Assembly (NCBI RefSeq): GCF_026241095.1
Contig: NZ_JAPFGB010000001.1
Span: forward strand, 434,001-498,000
Source: Saccharopolyspora sp. NFXS83
GTDB taxonomy: Bacteria > Actinomycetota > Actinomycetes > Mycobacteriales > Pseudonocardiaceae
Length of the DNA stretch: 64,000 nucleotides
Direction of reading: 5' to 3'
The translations under genes and the position numbers were made by a program. Of this stretch, positions 1-8,416 are shown one piece after another. The stretch's first letter is position 1; each line of letters opens with the position of its first letter. The notes beneath the pieces were generated by a model that was not told the origin of the DNA, ran no database searches, and worked only from the letters and a program-made list of their open reading frames with translations.

Positions 1-311
1 TGCGCTCCTACAACTGCCTCAAGCGGGAGGGCATTCACACCGTCGGCGAACTGGTGTCGCGCAGCGAGGCGGACCTGCTGGACATCCGCAACTTCGGTGC
101 GAAGTCCATCGACGAGGTCAAGCTGAAGCTGGTGGGTCTGGGACTGGCCCTGAAGGACAGCCCGCCCGGGTTCGACCCGTCGGCCGCGGCCGCCGAGTAC
201 GCCTCGGAGGGCTGGTCGGCGGACGACGACACCCCGCTGGGCTCCTTGTCGGTGGCCGAGGACAACGGCTACGACGACGGTCAGGACTACGCGGAGACAG
301 AGCAGCTGTAG
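1..311 (+). CDS. rpoA: RNA polymerase alpha subunit, C-terminal part (5' truncated)
   Basis: This is the 3' end of rpoA; the gene starts before the window and the reading frame begins at base 3. The visible ~102 residues are the end of the alpha C-terminal domain, the two helix-hairpin-helix motifs that bind UP elements and activators. The diagnostic segments are [17 protein letters not shown] and the following [15 protein letters not shown]. An acidic tail ends in a TAG at 309-311. The next gene is rplQ, 51 bp downstream, the standard bacterial rpoA-rplQ order, so the two are probably co-transcribed. The identification is secure; only the truncation limits it. Confidence 0.97.
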   Translation, partial: RSYNCLKREGIHTVGELVSRSEADLLDIRNFGAKSIDEVKLKLVGLGLALKDSPPGFDPSAAAAEYASEGWSADDDTPLGSLSVAEDNGYDDGQDYAETEQL

Positions 312-362
312 CTGTGATGCGCGGGAAGGGCCACCCGATCCGCGCCTTGAGAGGAGCAAGCG

Positions 363-902
363 ATGCCCACCCCCACCAAGGGAGCGCGTCTCGGCGGGTC
401 GCCGTCGCACGAGCGGTTGATGCTGGCCAACCTGGCCACGTCGCTGTTCGAGCACGGGAAGATCACGACGACCGAGGCGAAGGCGAAGCGGCTGCGGCCG
501 CTCGCCGAGCGCCTGATCACCAAAGCGAAAAAGGGCGACCTGCACAACCGTCGCGAGGTCATGAAGACCATCCGCGACAAAGACGTCGTGCACAAGCTGT
601 TCGCCGAGATCGGTCCGCACTTCGCGGAGCGTCCGGGCGGTTACACCCGGATCATCAAGGCGATGCCGCGTCGCGGTGACAGCGCCAAGATGGCCGTGAT
701 CGCCCTGGTGACGGAGAAGACCGTCACTTCTGAGGCGGAGGCCGCTCGCGGCACCAAGTTCGCGAAGGACGCCGAGCCGGCCGCCGAGGCGACCCCGGCT
801 GCGGACGAGTCCGCCGCGGTCGAGACCGAGGCCGTCGAGGCCAAGGCCGACGCCGCCGCTGAGGCCAAGGCCGAGGAGGCCGAGAAGAAGGACGAGTCCT
901 GA
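363..902 (+). CDS. rplQ: 50S ribosomal protein L17
   Basis: L17 of the large ribosomal subunit, 179 aa. Residues 1 to ~118 are the conserved L17 fold ([18 protein letters not shown] at the N-terminus, then [12 protein letters not shown]-like and the [13 protein letters not shown] strand). After that comes a ~60-residue Ala/Glu/Lys-rich tail, expected to be disordered; such extensions are common in actinobacterial L17, while the E. coli protein is ~127 aa. The ATG is preceded by a GAGGAG Shine-Dalgarno about 8 bases upstream. It follows rpoA and is followed by a strong hairpin (921-963), then truA, so the hairpin may set the truA:rplQ transcript ratio. Confidence 0.97.
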   Translation: MPTPTKGARLGGSPSHERLMLANLATSLFEHGKITTTEAKAKRLRPLAERLITKAKKGDLHNRREVMKTIRDKDVVHKLFAEIGPHFAERPGGYTRIIKAMPRRGDSAKMAVIALVTEKTVTSEAEAARGTKFAKDAEPAAEATPAADESAAVETEAVEAKADAAAEAKAEEAEKKDES

Positions 903-920
903 TTCCGGTTTCTGACGCGT

Positions 921-963
921 CGAACGAGCCCGTCGCTCCTTCCAGGGAGGGCGGGCTCGTTCG
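921..963 (+). terminator. 12-bp perfect hairpin between rplQ and truA
   Basis: Positions 921-932 (CGAACGAGCCCG) and 952-963 (CGGGCTCGTTCG) are exact inverted complements separated by a 19-nt loop. The stem begins 19 bases after the rplQ stop and ends 7 bases before the truA TTG start. There is no long T run, so it is a terminator or attenuator of the actinobacterial I-shaped kind, or a structure that restricts truA translation. The stem is read directly; its role is inferred. Confidence 0.6.
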
Positions 964-970
964 TCTTCGC

Positions 971-1801
971 TTGGACGTGTCCTACGACGGCACGGAATTC
1001 GCCGGTTGGGCGAAGCAGCCCGGGCAGCGCACGGTGCAGGGCCTCCTGGAGGACGCGCTGTCGAAGCAGCCGCCGGGCCGGGAGATGTCGCGATCGGTCG
1101 TGGTGGCAGGCCGCACGGACGCGGGCGTGCACGCCGACGGCCAGGTCGTGCACGTGGACGCGAAGCCGTTCCGCTCCGCCGCTGAGGCGCGGTTTCCCGT
1201 TGACGCGCGGGGGATTCCGATCCTGGAGCGGCTCGTGCACCGGTGGAACCGCATCCTGCCGGGCGACGTGCGGGTGCGATCGGCCGTGCTGGCGCCGGAC
1301 GGATTCAACGCCCGCTTCTCGGCGTTGCGGCGGCACTACCGGTACCAGGTCTCGGACGCGCCGTGGGGCGTGGATCCGTTGCGGCGGCGGGACACCTTGG
1401 CGTGGAACCGCGCGGTGGACGTGGACGTGCTGAACGCGGCCTCGCGGGATTTGCTGGGGCTGCGGGACTTCGCCGCGTTCTGCAAGCCCCGCGAGGGCGC
1501 GACGACGGTGCGCGAGTTGCAGCGCTTCGAGTGGGAGCGGGTCGCTGATCATCTGATCGTGGCCAGGGTGAGCGCGGACGCGTTCTGCCACTCGATGGTG
1601 CGGAGCCTGGTGGGCGTGCTGCTGCGGGTCGGCGACGGCCGTCAGGGCCGCGGCTGGCCCGCGGAGCTGGTGGGATCCGCGGAGCGCACCAGCGCGGTCG
1701 CGCCCGCGCACGGCCTCACCCTGGTGGGCGTCGACTACCCGGACAGCGCCGAACTCGCTGCTCGCGCAGAACGCACTCGGGCGCTGCGCTCGCTGTGTTG
1801 A
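971..1801 (+). CDS. truA: tRNA pseudouridine(38-40) synthase TruA
   Basis: TruA isomerises uridines 38-40 in the anticodon arm of many tRNAs. The 276-aa product has the family's opening strand ([23 protein letters not shown]) and the catalytic motif GRTDAGVHA with the nucleophile Asp50. The C-terminal half shows [18 protein letters not shown], the usual TruA core. The only start codon between the preceding stop and the conserved first strand is TTG at 971. The frame is open further upstream (VRLRL before the TTG), so translation might begin slightly earlier at a non-canonical codon. It sits right behind the 921-963 hairpin. In many actinomycetes truA is followed by rplM-rpsI, sometimes after an ESX-4 locus; rplM is not in this window. 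Confidence 0.95.
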   Translation: MDVSYDGTEFAGWAKQPGQRTVQGLLEDALSKQPPGREMSRSVVVAGRTDAGVHADGQVVHVDAKPFRSAAEARFPVDARGIPILERLVHRWNRILPGDVRVRSAVLAPDGFNARFSALRRHYRYQVSDAPWGVDPLRRRDTLAWNRAVDVDVLNAASRDLLGLRDFAAFCKPREGATTVRELQRFEWERVADHLIVARVSADAFCHSMVRSLVGVLLRVGDGRQGRGWPAELVGSAERTSAVAPAHGLTLVGVDYPDSAELAARAERTRALRSLC

Positions 1802-1802
1802 G

Positions 1803-1991
1803 GCACGGCTCGTTCTGTTTGGGCGGTCGGGTGGCGGAACCTCAGCTGCCTTCTCGTTGCGGGATCGAATTTTCGAGTGGCTCTGCCACGCGTGACATTG
1901 CTGTCCTCGCGGTAGGACGGCTGAGAACCCGCGGGTGACCGGCTTTTCGACGTGGGCCATGCAGGCACGGCCTTCGGCCGCGAGGCAAGCG
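1803..1991 (+). repeat. Dispersed palindromic repeat, copy A
   Basis: Full-length member of the repeat family described in the findings, in + orientation, between convergent truA and the ABC permease gene. It contains GTCGGGTGGCGGAACC (1826-1841), an outer arm CTCAGCTGCCTTCTCG, the TGCGGGATC box, an inner hairpin GTGGC-TCT-GCCAC (1877-1889), the second outer arm ending GGCTGAGAACCCGC and the tail GGGTGACC. A further ~50 bp (TTTTCGACGTGGGC, GGCACGGCCTTCGGCCGC) is shared only with copy D. Similarity to copies B-F was judged by eye. Confidence 0.7.
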
Positions 1992-2053
1992 TGGCTTCGC
2001 CCGCCCTTCGCGGCCTCGCGCGGGGCAGGTGCGGGTTTGCCCGCCTCTTGTTG

Positions 2054-3241
2054 TCAGGTTCGGCGGAGGGCGTCGGTGAGCTTGACCCGGGCTCCGGTTC
2101 GGAGGATGGCGTTGGCGTAGATGCGACCGCCCAGGCGCAGCAGACCGGCGAGGGCGGCGATGCTGAGCAGCACGGCGACCGCGGACTCCCACGGCGCGGC
2201 CACCCCGAGCGCGGTGCGCATCGGCATCAGCACCGGTGAGAAGCCGGGGACCAAGGACAGCACGGCGCCCAGCGAGCTCTCCGGATCGTTCGGCAGCACG
2301 GTGAGGCCGACGATGAACGGGATCACCAGCAGCATGATCACCGGGGTGACCACGCTCTGCAGGTCCTCCTGGCGCGACACCAGGGACGCGGCGGCGGCGA
2401 GCACCGTGGCGTACAGGTAGAAGCCGAGCAGGAACCACACCAGCGCCCACAGCATGGTCCCGAGCAGCGCGGCGGAGGGCAGCACCAGCACGCCGGAGCC
2501 GACGGCGGCGGCGAGCCCGATCCCGCCGATCAGCACGAACTGCGCGAGCCCGGCGAGCCCGATCCCGAGCACCTTTCCCGCGAGCAGCTGGGTGGGGCGG
2601 ATGGTGGACAGCAGGATCTCCACGACGCGGCTCGTCTTCTCCTCCACCACGCCTTGCGCCACGGCCTGCCCGAACATGATCAGGAAGAAGTAGAGCAGCA
2701 TCCCCGCGCCGACGGCCATGCCGAGCCGTTGGCCGCGCTGCGGGTCGTCGGGTTCCAGCGTCCGCACGTCCACGTGCGCCCCCGCCAGCACGGCGTGCAC
2801 GTCGGCGGGTTCCAACCCGGCCATCGCGAGCTCGGCGTCGAGCGCCTGCTGGCGCACCACCTCGTCCAGCGCCGTGCGCACCCCGGAATCGGGCGCGCTG
2901 CGCACGATGAGGTTCAGGGAGTCCGGTGCTCCGGCGACGAGCCCGTCGAGTTCGCCGTCGGCGACGAGCTCCTCCCCGGTGGCCTGGTCCGGGATCCGGG
3001 TGCTCTCGATGGTGGTGCCGAGCCGGGCGGCGGTGCGCTCGAAAGGCGTGGCGACGGCGGTCGCCTGCCCGGTGAACCCGATCTTGGAAGTGGCCCCCTG
3101 CTGCCCGATGAAGAACATCAGCGCGGCGTAGCCGACCAGGATCGCGAGGATCGCGCCGGTGCTGATCAGGAAGGATCGGGTGCGGATCCGGGTGTTGACC
3201 TCGCGGCGCGCGACGGTCCACACGGTGCGCAGCGGGCTCAC
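2054..3241 (-). CDS. ABC-2 type exporter permease (NatB-like)
   Basis: Membrane subunit of an ABC-2 exporter, 395 aa, substrate unknown. It has an N-terminal membrane segment after a basic stretch (RREVNTRIRTRSFLISTG, then a hydrophobic run ending FFIGQQG). A ~150-residue hydrophilic extracytoplasmic region follows, then about five C-terminal membrane helices containing EEKTSRVVEILLSTIRP, a hallmark of the NatB/YhaP-type permeases. The GTG start overlaps the stop of the ATPase gene (GTGA at 3238-3241), so the two are translationally coupled. NatAB-type systems export sodium, drugs or peptides; nothing here selects among these. It ends close to repeat copy A. Confidence 0.88.
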   Translation of the reverse strand: MSPLRTVWTVARREVNTRIRTRSFLISTGAILAILVGYAALMFFIGQQGATSKIGFTGQATAVATPFERTAARLGTTIESTRIPDQATGEELVADGELDGLVAGAPDSLNLIVRSAPDSGVRTALDEVVRQQALDAELAMAGLEPADVHAVLAGAHVDVRTLEPDDPQRGQRLGMAVGAGMLLYFFLIMFGQAVAQGVVEEKTSRVVEILLSTIRPTQLLAGKVLGIGLAGLAQFVLIGGIGLAAAVGSGVLVLPSAALLGTMLWALVWFLLGFYLYATVLAAAASLVSRQEDLQSVVTPVIMLLVIPFIVGLTVLPNDPESSLGAVLSLVPGFSPVLMPMRTALGVAAPWESAVAVLLSIAALAGLLRLGGRIYANAILRTGARVKLTDALRRT

Positions 3242-4149
3242 GCGGCACGCTCCTCGGTGACGGCGGTGCGGAACAGGTCGGTGAGGTCGGGCCGGTGGCG
3301 GCGGAACTCGTGCACCGGCCCGGTGGCGAGGGCGGCGCGCAGCACGGCCTGGTCGTCGGCGCCCTCGGCGAGTTCGAGGGTGGTGCGGCCGTCCTGGACG
3401 TCGATGACGCGGACGCCGGCGAGGCCGTCGGACCACCCCGCGGCGGCCAGCGGTGCGTGCACCACGAGCTTCGCGGGGCCCTGATCGCGCAGCTCGGAGA
3501 CGGTGCCGCACGCGACGGTGCTTCCGGCGGCGACGATGCCGACCCGGTCGCACAGCCGCTGCACCAGGTCGAGCTGGTGGCTGGAGAACAGCACCGGGAT
3601 GCCCCGGTCGCGGGTTTCGCGCAGCACGTCGCTCATCACCTCCACGGCGACCGGGTCGAGGCCGGAGAACGGCTCGTCGAGCACCAGCACGTCCGGTTCG
3701 TGCACGAGGGCCGCGGCGAGCTGCACGCGTTGCTGGTTGCCGAGGCTGAGCCGCTGCACCTGCTCCTCGCGCCGGTCGCGTAAGCCGAGCCGGTCGGTCC
3801 AGTGCGCGGCGGCGGACCGCGCGCGGTCCCGGCTCATGCCGTGCAGTTCCCCGAGGTAGGAGAGTTGTTCGGTGACCTTCATCTTCGGGTACAGGCCGCG
3901 TTCCTCCGGCATGTAGCCGAAGCGCCTGCGGGCGTCGAGGTCGAGCGGTGCACCGCGGAAGCGCACCTCGCCGGAGTCCGCGTCGAGCACGCCGAGCGCG
4001 ATGCGCATGGTGGTGGTCTTGCCCGCACCGTTGCTGCCGACGAAGCCGAACAGCTCGCCGGCGCCGACGGTGAACGTCATGTCCCGCAACGCGACGGTCT
4101 CGCCGTAGCGCTTGGAGATGTGGTCGATCTCCAGGCCGCTGTCCGTCAC
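3238..4149 (-). CDS. ABC exporter ATP-binding subunit (NatA-like)
   Basis: Cytoplasmic ATPase partner of the permease encoded next. With the GTG start at 4149, preceded by GAGGAGG eight bases upstream, it has 303 aa. Walker A is GSNGAGKTTT (residues ~38-47), the signature is LSLGNQQ (~134-140), and Walker B is VLVLDEPFSGLDP (~154-166), followed by an H-loop region (FSSHQLDLVQRLCDRV). The C-terminal ~90 residues form the extra domain usual in NatA/YhaQ-type ATPases. An upstream ATG at 4188 would add 13 residues but lacks a ribosome binding site. It is the first gene of a two-gene operon. Confidence 0.92.
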   Translation of the reverse strand: MTDSGLEIDHISKRYGETVALRDMTFTVGAGELFGFVGSNGAGKTTTMRIALGVLDADSGEVRFRGAPLDLDARRRFGYMPEERGLYPKMKVTEQLSYLGELHGMSRDRARSAAAHWTDRLGLRDRREEQVQRLSLGNQQRVQLAAALVHEPDVLVLDEPFSGLDPVAVEVMSDVLRETRDRGIPVLFSSHQLDLVQRLCDRVGIVAAGSTVACGTVSELRDQGPAKLVVHAPLAAAGWSDGLAGVRVIDVQDGRTTLELAEGADDQAVLRAALATGPVHEFRRHRPDLTDLFRTAVTEERAA

Positions 4150-4289
4150 GTGCAACGCCTCCTCGGTTCCGTACCGCCTGTGAATCATCGTGCCCGACGG
4201 GGTGTGGGGATCAGTCCGGTTCGGGGCTTTCCGCGAGGTCGGGGCATGTCGGTTCGGTCACGGGCACCGGGTGCGGTGCCGGGCCGCGG

Positions 4290-5867
4290 TCAGTCGAGCA
4301 GGCCGTGCAGGGCCTTGTCGACGAGGGCGGTCACCACGGGCAGCGCCTCGGCCCGCAGGTCCGGCCGCAGGCCCAGCCGGGTGCGCCGGTCGAGGACGTC
4401 GTCGGCGTCGAGCGCGCCTTCGTGGCGGACCGCCCACAGCACTTCGGCGGCGGTGAGCTCGGTGCCGGGCGCCACCGGTTCGGCGAGGTCCGGGTCCAGT
4501 TCGGCGAGCGCGGCGACCCGGCCCGCTTCGGTGCCGTAGCGCGCGACGAGCCGCGGTGCCGCCTCGATCCGGTGCAGTTGCGCCCGGTCCGCGGCGCCGA
4601 CCAGCGGCACGGCGGTGGTGCGGGAGGGGCCCGCGGGCAGTCCGGCGGCGCGGACGGCGGTGTCCACGGCTTCGGCTGCCATCCGCCGGTAGGTGGTGAG
4701 CTGGCCGCCGACGACGGTGACCACCCCGTCCGGGGAGGTGCGCACCGCGTGCTTGCGGGACAGGTCGGCGGACGCCGCCTTGCGCTTGCCCGCGGGTTCG
4801 TCCAGCAGCGGGCGCAGCCCGGCGAACGACCCGAGCACGTGCTCCCTGCCTAGCGGTGCGCCGAGCGCGCCGCGAACCGCGGTCAGCAGGTGGTCCACAT
4901 CGGACTCCGGCACTTCCGGTACGGCGGGGGCGGGGCCGTGCACCGGTTCGTCGGTCAGTCCGAGGTAGGCGGTGCCGTCGGGTTGCGGCAACAGCAGCAG
5001 GAAGCGCCCGGACTCGGCGGGCAAGGTCAGCGCGGTGCCGGTGAGCCCGGCGGCCTCGGCGTCGATGACGAGGTGCGAACCGCGCGAGGGGCGCAGCCGG
5101 ATCTCCGGCGAGAGCTCCCCGGCCCACACGCCGGTCGCGTTCACCACGGCGCGTGCCGACAACCGCAGGTGCTGCCCGGTGCGCTGCTCGACGGTGTCCG
5201 CGCCGTCGCGGTCCAGCGCGGTCGCGCGCACGCGGGTGAGCACGCGCGCACCGAAACCGGCGGCGGTGCGGGCGAGCGCGACGACGAGCCGCGCGTCGTC
5301 GATGAGCTGCCCGTCGTAGCTCAGGAGCCCGCCGCGCAGCCCCTCGGTGCGCAGGCCCGGCACGAGCGCGCTCGCTTCGACGGCGGGAACGCGGCGCGGC
5401 GCGGGCAGCACGGCCGCCGGTGTCCGCGCGGCGCGGCGCAGCGCGTCGCCCGCGTGCAGCCCGGCGGTGAGCACGGCCTCGGACTTCCTGGACACGGCCT
5501 CGTGCAACGGGATCAGCATCGGCAGGGTGCGCACCAGGTGCGGCGCGGTGCGGGTCATCAGCACGTCGCGTTCGACGGCGCTCTCCCTGGCGGTCGCGAG
5601 GTCGCCGTGCGCGAGGTAGCGCAGTCCACCGTGGACGAGCTTGCTGGACCAACGCGACGTCCCCCACGCGAGGTCGTCGGCTTCCACCAGCGCGACGCGC
5701 AGCCCGCGGGAGGCGGCGTCCAAGGCCACTCCGGCGCCGGTGACTCCCGCCCCGACCACCAGCAGGTCCAGCGTCTCGTCGGCCACCGCGGACAGCTCGG
5801 TGCTGCGGCGGGCGGTGTTCAGCGAAGTGGCGCGCAGGGAGCCGGCGGGCAACGGCGTGGTGCTCAT
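4290..5867 (-). CDS. glpD: FAD-dependent glycerol-3-phosphate dehydrogenase
   Basis: Membrane-associated flavoenzyme oxidising sn-glycerol-3-phosphate to dihydroxyacetone phosphate, with electrons passed to the quinone pool. It has 525 aa, the usual GlpD length. The dinucleotide-binding motif GAGVTGAG lies at residues 39-46, and the GlpD signature GTSRWSSKLVHGGLRYL at 69-85. Further conserved stretches are ARAVVNATGVWA and GGQLTTYR. The C-terminal ~120 residues match the helical DAO_C domain. Its ATG overlaps the stop of the tetR gene (ATGA), so regulator and enzyme form one operon. The gene divergently paired with that regulator encodes an alkyl-DHAP-synthase-like enzyme, which would use a DHAP derivative. 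Confidence 0.93.
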   Translation of the reverse strand: MSTTPLPAGSLRATSLNTARRSTELSAVADETLDLLVVGAGVTGAGVALDAASRGLRVALVEADDLAWGTSRWSSKLVHGGLRYLAHGDLATARESAVERDVLMTRTAPHLVRTLPMLIPLHEAVSRKSEAVLTAGLHAGDALRRAARTPAAVLPAPRRVPAVEASALVPGLRTEGLRGGLLSYDGQLIDDARLVVALARTAAGFGARVLTRVRATALDRDGADTVEQRTGQHLRLSARAVVNATGVWAGELSPEIRLRPSRGSHLVIDAEAAGLTGTALTLPAESGRFLLLLPQPDGTAYLGLTDEPVHGPAPAVPEVPESDVDHLLTAVRGALGAPLGREHVLGSFAGLRPLLDEPAGKRKAASADLSRKHAVRTSPDGVVTVVGGQLTTYRRMAAEAVDTAVRAAGLPAGPSRTTAVPLVGAADRAQLHRIEAAPRLVARYGTEAGRVAALAELDPDLAEPVAPGTELTAAEVLWAVRHEGALDADDVLDRRTRLGLRPDLRAEALPVVTALVDKALHGLLD

Positions 5868-6520
5868 GGGACCTCCGGGTGGGCAGGTCGGGCGGGGGCC
5901 GGGAGCAGCGCCGCGTCGAGCAGTGCGGCCAGTTCGCGGCTCATCGCGTCGGGTGCGGTTCCGGCGGTGAGACGGGCGGAGAGCACGAAGGACTGGACGA
6001 GCAGCAGCAGCGCCCTGGCCTGCGCGGCGGGATCGGAGTGGCGCACCGAGCCGTCGAGGTGCCCGTCGGCGAGGTAGTCGAGCAGGAAGCGTTCCGCGGC
6101 GAGCTGGGTGCTGCCGAGGCGTTCGACGAGGTAGGGCAGCAGCAGGTCGGCATCGGTGTCGAGGACCTGCCGCAGCAGGGCCGAGTCCTGGAGCTGCCGG
6201 ACGGCGTCGAGGGTGGCCGTGACGAGCCGTTCACGGGCGGTGCCGCTGCCCTCGTGCTCCCGCGCGTGCCGCAGGATCGCGCAGAAGTCCCTGGTCATCA
6301 GGGTTCCGACGAGGCTGCTGACGTCGGGGAAGCGCCGGTACAGCGTCATCCGGCTGATCCGGGCGCGGCGGGCGATCTCGGTGAGCGTGGTGCGCCGCAC
6401 GCCGTGCGCGAGCACGCTGTCCCGCGTGGCACGCAGGATCTCGGCGTCCTCGACGCGGTTCGCCGCCGTTCGGGAGGGCAGCCTCGGCCAGCCCGCGGCG
6501 CTGTGACGTTGCGACGTCAT
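5864..6520 (-). CDS. TetR-family transcriptional regulator
   Basis: 218-aa regulator. Residues ~20-70 form a TetR helix-turn-helix (ILRATRDSVLAHGVRRTT, then TEIARRARISRMTLYRRFP). The remainder is a helical ligand-binding/dimerisation domain with no recognisable ligand. Start ATG at 6520 was chosen because it is the first Met in the frame before the HTH and lies only 16 bp from the divergent GTG at 6537. A TACAGT hexamer sits 7 bases upstream of this ATG, so the transcript may be leaderless. It overlaps glpD by ATGA. It probably represses itself with glpD and the divergent flavoenzyme (inference). Confidence 0.88.
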   Translation of the reverse strand: MTSQRHSAAGWPRLPSRTAANRVEDAEILRATRDSVLAHGVRRTTLTEIARRARISRMTLYRRFPDVSSLVGTLMTRDFCAILRHAREHEGSGTARERLVTATLDAVRQLQDSALLRQVLDTDADLLLPYLVERLGSTQLAAERFLLDYLADGHLDGSVRHSDPAAQARALLLLVQSFVLSARLTAGTAPDAMSRELAALLDAALLPAPARPAHPEVP

Positions 6521-6536
6521 ATGTAACACTGTACTG
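6521..6536. promoter_or_regulatory. 16-bp divergent control region, probable leaderless promoters
   Basis: Only 16 bases separate the start codons of tetR (minus) and the FAD oxidase (plus). Neither start has a Shine-Dalgarno. On the minus strand TACAGT lies 7 bases before the ATG. On the plus strand TATGTA/TGTAAC elements lie 10-18 bases before the GTG. Both genes are therefore probably leaderless, and a regulator bound here (for example over the ACACTGT core) would block both promoters. Motifs are seen; function is inferred. Confidence 0.45.
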
Positions 6537-8195
6537 GTGAGCGAGTTGATCGACCACACCCTGCGGGGTGGCTGGACGCCCTCCGGGGCCGGCGCGGCCC
6601 CGTTGCCCACCCATGCTCTGCGCTGGCTGTCCACGCGCCTCGGGCTCGACGGGATCACCACGCCCGCCGCGCCCGCATCGCTGCTGGACGTGCCGGACAG
6701 CGCGCTGCCGGAAGAGGCCCGCGCGGAGCTCGTGGAACTGCTCGGCGAGCACCAGGTGCAGACCGGGGCGACCGCCCGGCTGGGGCGTGCCGGTGGTTTG
6801 TCCTACACGGACCTGGTGCGCCGTCGCGACGGCACGGGCCTGACGATCCCGGACGCGGTGCTGCTGCCCGCGGACCCCGCGCAGGTGCAGCAGGTCCTCG
6901 AGGTGTGCGTGCGCCACGACGTGGCCGTGGTGCCGTTCGGCGGCGGTACGTCCGTCGTCGGCGGGGTCACCGCGCTGCGCGGCGGGAAATCGTCGGTGGT
7001 GGCGCTGGACCTGGCCCGGCTGGACCGGCTGATCTCGGTCGACCCGGTGTCGCGGATCGCGGTGCTGCAGGCGGGAGTCCGGGCGCCGGAAGCGGAGTCG
7101 TTGCTGGCGGCGCACGGTTTCACGCTGGGCCACTTCCCGCAGTCGTTCGAGCGCGCCACCATCGGCGGGTTCGCCGCCACCCGCTCGGCGGGGCAGGCCT
7201 CGGCGGGTTACGGGCGGTTCGCGGACATGGTCGAGGGCGTTCGGGTGGCGACCCCGGTGGGCGAGTGGCGGCTCGGTTCCGCGCCCGCTTCGGCCGCGGG
7301 CCCCGACCTGCGCCAGTTCGCCGTCGGCGGGGAGGGCGCGCTCGGCGTCATCACCGAAGTGGCGCTGCGGGTGCGGCCCAAGCCCACCGAGATGCGCTAC
7401 GAGGCGCTGGTGCTGGACGGCTGGCAGTCCGCCGCGGAGGCGGTGCGCGCGCTGGCCCAGCAGCGGGTCCTCGCCGACGTCACCAGGGTGTCCGATGTGG
7501 ACGAGACGGCGGTGCAGCTGGAGCTCTCCGGCGGGGTGAAGTCCCGCGCGGTGCGGACGTTGCTGCTGGGCAGGCGGATCGGTGAGCCGTGCCTGCTGGT
7601 CCTCGGCTGGGAGTCCACCAGCGGCGTGGAGCTCAAGCAGCGCCGCGCTGCGACGTTGCGGGCGCTGAGCGGTTTCCGCTCGGTGCGGCTCGGGCCGCAC
7701 GGCGGGGAATCCTGGCACGCCAACAGGTTCGCGGGACCGCGGCAGCGGGACGCGCTGCTCGACGTGGGCGTGTGCGTGGAGACGCTGGAGACCGCGACCT
7801 GCTGGTCCCGGCTGGCCGAGCTGCGCTCGGCGGTGCGCGCCGCGCTGGTGCGCGCGCTGGAACACGACGGGCGGGCGCCGATCGTGATGTGCCACATCTC
7901 GCACGCCTACGAAACGGGCGCCTCGCTGTACTTCACGGTGTTGGCGGCGCGCAGCGCGGAGGACCCGATCGGCCAGTGGCAGTGCGCGAAGGACGCGGCG
8001 ACCGACGCCATCACGTGGCGCGTCCCCGGCCACGACATGGGCCGCGGCACCCTCACCCACCACCACGCGGTGGGCGCGGACCACCTGCCGTGGCTCGAAT
8101 CCGAGATCGGTTCGATCGGCACCACCGTCCTCGCGGCGGCGAAGCAGGCAGTGGACCCGACCGGAATCCTCAACCCCGGCAAGCTGATCGGCTGA
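6537..8195 (+). CDS. FAD-binding oxidase, alkyldihydroxyacetonephosphate synthase-like
   Basis: 552-aa flavoprotein of the VAO/PCMH fold. The FAD pyrophosphate motif PFGGGTSVVGG is at ~133-143, followed by the second FAD segment (FPQSFERATIGGFAATRSAGQ, then GGEGALGVITEVALRVRP). The C-terminal part carries CHISHAYETGASLYFT and the His-rich THHHAVGADHLPW, both typical of alkyldihydroxyacetonephosphate synthase (AGPS). AGPS swaps an acyl for an alkyl group on acyl-DHAP in ether lipid synthesis. Many bacterial relatives have unknown substrates, so the exact reaction is open. Its divergent pairing with tetR-glpD fits glycerol-phosphate or ether-lipid metabolism. GTG start; no Shine-Dalgarno. Confidence 0.82.
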   Translation: MSELIDHTLRGGWTPSGAGAAPLPTHALRWLSTRLGLDGITTPAAPASLLDVPDSALPEEARAELVELLGEHQVQTGATARLGRAGGLSYTDLVRRRDGTGLTIPDAVLLPADPAQVQQVLEVCVRHDVAVVPFGGGTSVVGGVTALRGGKSSVVALDLARLDRLISVDPVSRIAVLQAGVRAPEAESLLAAHGFTLGHFPQSFERATIGGFAATRSAGQASAGYGRFADMVEGVRVATPVGEWRLGSAPASAAGPDLRQFAVGGEGALGVITEVALRVRPKPTEMRYEALVLDGWQSAAEAVRALAQQRVLADVTRVSDVDETAVQLELSGGVKSRAVRTLLLGRRIGEPCLLVLGWESTSGVELKQRRAATLRALSGFRSVRLGPHGGESWHANRFAGPRQRDALLDVGVCVETLETATCWSRLAELRSAVRAALVRALEHDGRAPIVMCHISHAYETGASLYFTVLAARSAEDPIGQWQCAKDAATDAITWRVPGHDMGRGTLTHHHAVGADHLPWLESEIGSIGTTVLAAAKQAVDPTGILNPGKLIG

Positions 8196-8236
8196 CGGGA
8201 AGCCGAGCCGACCGGGCTCACCGGCCCGCGTCCTGC

Positions 8237-8394
8237 CAGCGGCGAAGCCGCTGCGCAGCGACCACCTACGCGGGTGCCAACGGCGGGTTCTCAGCGACTT
8301 CCTCGCGAGGGCAGCGATGTCCCTCGTGGCCGGAGCCACTTGGGACATCGATCCCGCAGCGAGGAAGCCGCTGAGGTTCCGCTGAACGACCCGC
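8237..8394 (-). repeat. Dispersed palindromic repeat, copy B
   Basis: Member of the repeat family in inverted orientation, between convergent genes (FAD oxidase and CurA-like reductase). This is the best-preserved stem: outer arms CTCAGCGACTTCCTCGC (+ strand) against GCGAGGAAGCCGCTGAG, a middle stem GATGTCCC/GGGACATC and an inner stem GTGGC-CGGA-GCCAC (8326-8339). An extra small hairpin (CAGCGGCGAAGCCGCTG, 8237-8253) is shared with copy C. Confidence 0.7.
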
Positions 8395-8416
8395 TACGCA
8401 AGCCGGGACGCGGCCA

